Part shown: positions 17,328-20,961 of the stretch, in pieces
How the letters are laid out: every line of letters starts with the position of its first letter
How positions within the stretch are numbered: position 1 is the first letter of the stretch
Source: IMCC26207 sp037141255
GTDB taxonomy: Bacteria; Actinomycetota; Acidimicrobiia; Acidimicrobiales; Microtrichaceae
Assembly: GCA_037141255.1 (NCBI GenBank)
Contig: JBAXCX010000040.1
Location: forward strand, 1 to 20,961
DNA: 20,961 nt
Reading direction: 5' to 3'
Made by a program: the position numbers and the translations under genes
Notes under the pieces: model-generated
The model's database searches: none
Told to the model about the DNA's origin: nothing
Seen by the model: the letters and a program-made list of their open reading frames with translations, nothing else

Positions 17328-17346
17328 TTGGCATTTTGGGCCAACT
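17326..17346 (+). terminator. Possible hairpin terminator at the end of fmdB
   Basis: AGTTGGC, a seven-base loop (attttgg) and GCCAACT form a perfect 7-bp stem overlapping the fmdB stop codon. Only ATTT follows, so the T tract is weak and termination would be partial at best. Confidence 0.35.
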
Positions 17347-17430
17347 ATTTGGACCGAGTTAGTCTAAGAAGGTACTCGGAGGGGCGAACCTGCCGAATTA
17401 TCCGGAAGGTTTGTCATCGATACCGAACGC

Positions 17431-18363
17431 TTGCCGCATGGTCGGATCAATCCGACCTCTTCTATCCCCTTCTTTGCCATCCACCTGCTCCCGCTGCTGG
17501 CCATCTTCACGGGGGTGAGTCGAACAGCATGGATTCTGTTTGCAGTCACCTTCTGGACCCGGATGTTCTTTATCACGGGCGGGTATCACCGGTACTTTTC
17601 GCATAAGGCATACAAGACCTCTCGGGTGTTTCAGTTCATCCTCGGTTATGGCGGCTGCACTGCAGCGCAGAAAGGTCCGCTCTGGTGGGCGGGTCACCAC
17701 CGAATTCATCACCGCTTTGCCGACACCAGTAATGACCCTCACACCCCGCGAAAGGGATTCTGGTGGAGTCATGCCGGGTGGATTCTTTCTGATGACACCA
17801 CGAGCGCACCACTTCGTTCCGTAAAGGATTTTGAGAAGTTCCCGGAGCTTCGTTTCATTTCAAAGCATGACTGGATTGCACCGTGGTCACTCGCAGTTGT
17901 GTGCACACTCATCGGCGGATGGTCTGGATTGCTCATCGGGTTTGTGTTGTCCACCGTGGTGCTGTGGCATTCCACCTTCTTGATTAATTCCCTTGCTCAC
18001 GTTTTTGGGTCACGTCGTTTCGAAACCGAGGACACCAGCCGAAACAACGCACTGCTAGCCATTTTGACGATGGGTGAGGGCTGGCATAACAACCACCACA
18101 AGGCTGCCTACTTGGCCCGCCAGGGTACGAAGTGGTGGGAGATCGATATCACTTGGTATGTGCTGTTTCTGCTCGAGAAGCTGCACATCATCTGGGGTGT
18201 GAAACGTCCTCGAACCGCCAGCCGAATCAAGGTGGGAACATCGGCTGAGGTGATCGATGATTCAACTGAGTTTGTTGATGAGGCACTCGCGCAGGCGGTG
18301 CTCGAGGCGCAGCCAGCTGAACTGGTTCATGCCGGGCAAGCTGATCTCTCACTCGAGGAGTAA
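17431..18363 (+). CDS. Membrane acyl-CoA (delta-9-type) fatty acid desaturase
   Basis: An integral-membrane di-iron desaturase of 310 aa that would put a double bond into acyl-CoA, using oxygen and an electron donor encoded elsewhere. All three histidine boxes are present: HRYFSH (His53, His58), HRIHH (His90, His93, His94) and HNNHH (His219, His222, His223), with further conserved histidines at 180 and 190. Hydrophobic segments lie at about 11-29, 33-50 and 147-182. The set matches the stearoyl-CoA desaturase/OLE1 class; no cytochrome b5 or ferredoxin domain is fused. The tail after about 270 is acidic and not conserved-looking. The start is uncertain: TTG at 17431 is the only usual start codon in the frame, which is open from 17368, and it lacks a clear ribosome binding site. 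Substrate is probably the acyl-CoA produced by the neighbouring FAS I (inference). Confidence 0.93.
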   Translation: MPHGRINPTSSIPFFAIHLLPLLAIFTGVSRTAWILFAVTFWTRMFFITGGYHRYFSHKAYKTSRVFQFILGYGGCTAAQKGPLWWAGHHRIHHRFADTSNDPHTPRKGFWWSHAGWILSDDTTSAPLRSVKDFEKFPELRFISKHDWIAPWSLAVVCTLIGGWSGLLIGFVLSTVVLWHSTFLINSLAHVFGSRRFETEDTSRNNALLAILTMGEGWHNNHHKAAYLARQGTKWWEIDITWYVLFLLEKLHIIWGVKRPRTASRIKVGTSAEVIDDSTEFVDEALAQAVLEAQPAELVHAGQADLSLEE

Positions 18364-18379
18364 AAATCCGTAAAAATTA

Positions 18380-18434
18380 GTTGGATTCAGCGGTATTTCC
18401 TTGCATCTATGGTGCCGCTGCATAAGAATCCAAC
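18380..18434. other. Nested hairpin between desaturase and PKD-protein genes
   Basis: GTTGGATTC (18380-18388) pairs perfectly with GAATCCAAC (18426-18434). Inside it, CAGCGG (18388-18393) pairs with CCGCTG (18415-18420), leaving a small asymmetric bulge (cataa) on the 3' side and a 21-base apical loop. No T run follows on the plus strand. On the minus strand the stem would be followed by TAATTTTTA, so it would terminate leftward transcription. It may be a leader structure for the downstream gene, a transcript-end stabiliser, or a barrier to antisense transcription. Confidence 0.5.
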
Positions 18435-18463
18435 CCGGGCGGTCTCATGGCGAGGGTTGCTCT

Positions 18464-18470
18464 TAGGGGG
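18464..18470 (+). promoter_or_regulatory. Ribosome binding site of the PKD-protein gene
   Basis: TAGGGGG ends seven bases before the ATG at 18478. That ATG opens a typical signal peptide (Met-Lys-Thr-Phe-Arg and a hydrophobic core), so spacing and product agree on this start. Confidence 0.65.
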
Positions 18471-18477
18471 ATTTTGT

Positions 18478-20961
18478 ATGAAGACGTTCCGGGTAGTGTC
18501 ACTCTGCTTTTTGGCAGCGCTTTGCCTAGTGGCCGCAGCTTGTGCGCCGGTCACCCCTGGCGGCGGAGGTACCAATCTGGCTCCGGTCCCGGTTATTACA
18601 GCCACGCCCACCTCGGGGGACTACCCGCTCGTGGTTTCTTTTTCTTCGGCCGGCTCGCTCGACCCTGATGGCAGCATCGCCACATATTCTTGGAACTTTG
18701 GAGATGGTTCGGCGCTAGTTAGCACTGCTGATGCCACCCACACCTACACCTCGGCTGGCAGCTTCACTGCCAAGCTCACCGTGGTTGACGCTGCCAACAA
18801 GAGTGCAAGTGTCACCACGTTGATCACCACCACCACCCCGCCCGCCAATGTTGCCCCCACTGCCTCGGCTTCGGCCACGCCATCAGTCGGCAAGGTGCCG
18901 CTACTGGTGAACTTCTCCTCAGCAGGGTCAACTGACTCCGATGGAACCATTGCTAGCTATAGCTGGGACTTTGGCGATGGCACTGCGGCCTCAACCCTTG
19001 CCAATCCTGGACACACCTACACTGTGGCTGGAACTTTTACTGAAACGCTGACCATTACTGATGACGACGGTGCTACTGATACTGCCAATGTTGCTGTGCA
19101 GGTCAATGCAAACGTTGGCCCGACTGCAGTTGCGAACTCGAACGTCACCGGTGGGCAGGTGCCACTCACCATCCTCTTTAGCTCGGTAGGTTCCACTGAT
19201 CCTGATGGTGGAATCACTAGTTACAGCTGGGATTTTGGTGATGGCAACGGTTCTTCAACTGCTAACCCCACCTATAGCTACAGCATCCCTGGAGCGTATG
19301 TAGCAACCTTGACGGTTGCCGACATCGAGGGCGAAACAGACTCCGCCTCGATCAACATCACCGCCGACGCCATTCCAAATGTGGCACCAACTGCAGTTGC
19401 AGCAGCTACGCCTTCAACTGTTCGCCAGGGCCTTGCAGTGAGTTTCTCCTCTGCGGGATCAGGTGATTCGGATGGCACGATCACCGCCTACAACTGGGAC
19501 TTTGGCGACGGTGCAACCTCAAGCATTGCAAATCCGACCCATGCTTACTCCCTCGCTGGGCCGTTCGTGGCCACGCTGAGGGTGACCGATAACGCCGGCG
19601 GAACAGCAACCGCCACGGCCCCGGTAACAGTGACGCCGAACATAGCGCCCACCGCTGCGGCGGCTGGCACCCCGAGCAGCGGTAAACAGCCCGTGTTGGT
19701 GAGCTTCTCTTCAACCGGGTCATCTGACCCTGACGGAACAATTGCCCAGTACAACTGGGACTTTGGTGATGGCACCGCGAATAAGACCACAGCCTCGGCC
19801 ACGCATACGTATACCTCGGCCGGTTCCTTTACAGCCACGCTGACCGTGACTGATGACTTCGGTGCAACCGATACCAGCACGGTGGTCACCTCAGTCGCAG
19901 CAAATGTTGCACCTACGGCGGTTGCAACCGCCACCCCGGTGTCGGGGTCGCGGCCACTCGTTGTGAGCTTTACTGGTTCGAGCTCATCCGATTCCGACGG
20001 CAATATTGCAAGCTACGCCTGGGACTTTGGCGATGGTGGAACGAGCAGTGTGACGAACCCCAGCCATACCTACGCCGCAGGGAACTACTCGGCCACGTTG
20101 GTCGTGACTGATGATAATGGTGTCGCATCGGCGCCTGCCTCGGTAGCTATCTCTGCAGTAATTGATGACGATGCCGACGGATTTCAACCGCCAGCGGATT
20201 GCAACGATTCCAACTCAACGATTTATCCAGGTGCGGCAGACCCACTTGATTCAGCTGGCATTGACTCCAACTGCGACGGCGCTGACGGGCAGATTGCAAG
20301 CACGGTATTTGTGGCCGCTGCTGGTGGCGCAGATTCGAGTACTTGTGGCGCTATTGGTTCACCCTGCGCCTCGATCTCTCAGGCAGTGATCAACGCTGCA
20401 GCGGGATCAAAGTCGGTAGTGCAAGCAAGCAGCGGCACCTATAGCGCCGGATTTACCTTGACCAATGCCATCACGGTTCGCGGTGGCTATACCGCCGGGT
20501 TTGCGTCACGATCGGGAGCCTCAACAGTCAACGGTTCTGTTACTGCGAGCTCGACTAGCTCGGGTGCCACCTTGTCGGACCTGACGATCAACGGGTCCGG
20601 TGGAGCCAACGCCACTGGTGTGCTGGCTCAGTCAAGCACGTTGTCATTGCTGCGGGTAACCGTGGATAGTGGCACCCCTACGGGAGCTGGTTCGAGTGCC
20701 TATGGCGTCCGTGCCATCTCGGGATCTGCAGTCACAATTGTGGACTCAACAGTCAGTTCAAAGCCCGGCGTTGCTGGCGCTGCGGGCACAGGATCTGGGT
20801 CAGCTGGTGCGGCTGGCTGTAACGGCGGCGGAGGCGGCAACGCCTCTGGCCCAAGTTCCCCCGGCGGCGGCGCAGGATCCTGCGGCGGCTCAGGCGTGGC
20901 AAATAGCGGCTACGGCGGCAACGGTGGCAACTACTCCGGTGGTGGTCAGAGCGGTGGAAGC
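18478..20961 (+). CDS. Exported PKD-repeat / MopE-motif / beta-helix surface protein (partial, open at window end)
   Basis: The frame is open for 828 codons to the window edge without a stop. It begins MKTFRVVSLCFLAALCLVAAAC, a Sec signal with a lipobox-like end, so Cys22 is a candidate lipid anchor; the -3 residue is Ala, not the usual Leu. Six PKD domains of about 88 aa follow (about 35-561), most with a WDFGDG core and a Tyr-containing strand of HTY/HAY/YSY type. At 563-604 comes a MopE-like aspartate-rich motif (DDDADGF, DCND, IYPGA, SNCDG; Cys575 and Cys599 could form a disulphide), suggestive of divalent-cation binding. From about 609 the sequence looks like a right-handed beta-helix, interrupted after about 760 by a Gly/Ser/Asn-rich stretch. 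PKD domains usually serve as extracellular spacers or adhesive modules. Likely role: cell-surface adhesion or structure; no enzyme domain is visible. It has no evident link to the lipid genes. Confidence 0.85.
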   Translation, partial: MKTFRVVSLCFLAALCLVAAACAPVTPGGGGTNLAPVPVITATPTSGDYPLVVSFSSAGSLDPDGSIATYSWNFGDGSALVSTADATHTYTSAGSFTAKLTVVDAANKSASVTTLITTTTPPANVAPTASASATPSVGKVPLLVNFSSAGSTDSDGTIASYSWDFGDGTAASTLANPGHTYTVAGTFTETLTITDDDGATDTANVAVQVNANVGPTAVANSNVTGGQVPLTILFSSVGSTDPDGGITSYSWDFGDGNGSSTANPTYSYSIPGAYVATLTVADIEGETDSASINITADAIPNVAPTAVAAATPSTVRQGLAVSFSSAGSGDSDGTITAYNWDFGDGATSSIANPTHAYSLAGPFVATLRVTDNAGGTATATAPVTVTPNIAPTAAAAGTPSSGKQPVLVSFSSTGSSDPDGTIAQYNWDFGDGTANKTTASATHTYTSAGSFTATLTVTDDFGATDTSTVVTSVAANVAPTAVATATPVSGSRPLVVSFTGSSSSDSDGNIASYAWDFGDGGTSSVTNPSHTYAAGNYSATLVVTDDNGVASAPASVAISAVIDDDADGFQPPADCNDSNSTIYPGAADPLDSAGIDSNCDGADGQIASTVFVAAAGGADSSTCGAIGSPCASISQAVINAAAGSKSVVQASSGTYSAGFTLTNAITVRGGYTAGFASRSGASTVNGSVTASSTSSGATLSDLTINGSGGANATGVLAQSSTLSLLRVTVDSGTPTGAGSSAYGVRAISGSAVTIVDSTVSSKPGVAGAAGTGSGSAGAAGCNGGGGGNASGPSSPGGGAGSCGGSGVANSGYGGNGGNYSGGGQSGGS
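18580..20160 (+). repeat. Tandem array of six PKD-coding repeats (about 264 bp each)
   Basis: Repeat starts, marked by the N-(V/I)-(A/G)-P-T motif or its equivalent, fall at 18580, 18847, 19111, 19378, 19639 and 19903, giving periods of 261-267 bases. Units share a stretch encoding SFSSxGSxDxDGxI followed by a tryptophan-containing WDFGDG core. They are related but diverged at the DNA level, so the array is old rather than a recent expansion. Confidence 0.85.

Noticed and set aside
17326..17346. Strong intrinsic terminator after fmdB
   Set aside because: The stem is perfect but only 7 bp and the following sequence is ATTT then mixed bases; kept only as a weak candidate.
18580..20160. Regular repeats that might suggest a CRISPR array or satellite
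   Set aside because: The period of about 264 bases is in frame and each unit encodes a PKD domain; there are no short identical repeats with unique spacers.
1..20961. Mobile elements, phage genes or horizontally acquired island
   Set aside because: No transposase, integrase, terminal repeats, tRNA gene or abrupt composition change is visible; the window reads as core metabolism followed by a surface protein.

Overview
The window looks like chromosomal DNA of a high-GC Gram-positive bacterium (Actinomycetota). The grounds are a giant bacterial-type FAS I gene, an FmdB zinc-ribbon protein ending in a Cys/Gly-rich tail, moderately GC-rich codon use and tight gene packing. The fas-acpS order is the one known from mycobacteria, but the secreted PKD/MopE/beta-helix protein at the right end is more typical of environmental actinobacteria (Acidimicrobiia-like) than of pathogens. 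I cannot place it more precisely without database comparison.

Layout. Bases 1-1434 (minus strand): the start of a gene that is probably bioF, then bioA. These are biotin-synthesis genes in one overlapping unit, reading leftwards off the window. Bases 1435-1623: a divergent control region holding two tandem copies, 21 bp apart, of a near-perfect 16-bp palindrome. Bases 1624-16963 (plus strand): three genes joined by ATGA stop/start overlaps. They are a type I fatty acid synthase (about 3279 aa), holo-ACP synthase acpS, and a single-chain biotin-dependent acyl-CoA carboxylase (1692 aa; biotin carboxylase, biotin carrier, helical middle region and carboxyltransferase in one polypeptide). Bases 16964-17099: a short spacer with a perfect hairpin and heptamer repeats. 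Bases 17100-18363: a small FmdB-type zinc-ribbon protein, then a membrane acyl-CoA desaturase. Bases 18364-18477: a structured leader with a nested hairpin. Base 18478 to the window edge: an exported, probably lipid-anchored protein with six PKD domains, a MopE-like calcium-binding-type motif and the start of a beta-helix with a glycine-rich insert. It is open at the window end.

How the genes fit together. The core reads as a self-contained lipid-building module. BioA and probable BioF make biotin, biotin is attached to the carboxylase, the carboxylase makes malonyl-CoA, AcpS activates the carrier domain of FAS I, FAS I makes acyl-CoA, and the desaturase introduces double bonds. Cofactor supply and cofactor use start back to back from one spacer containing tandem operator-like palindromes, which suggests joint regulation; this last point is inference. 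I see no mobile elements, CRISPR arrays, tRNA or rRNA genes. No gene-free stretch exceeds 300 bases.
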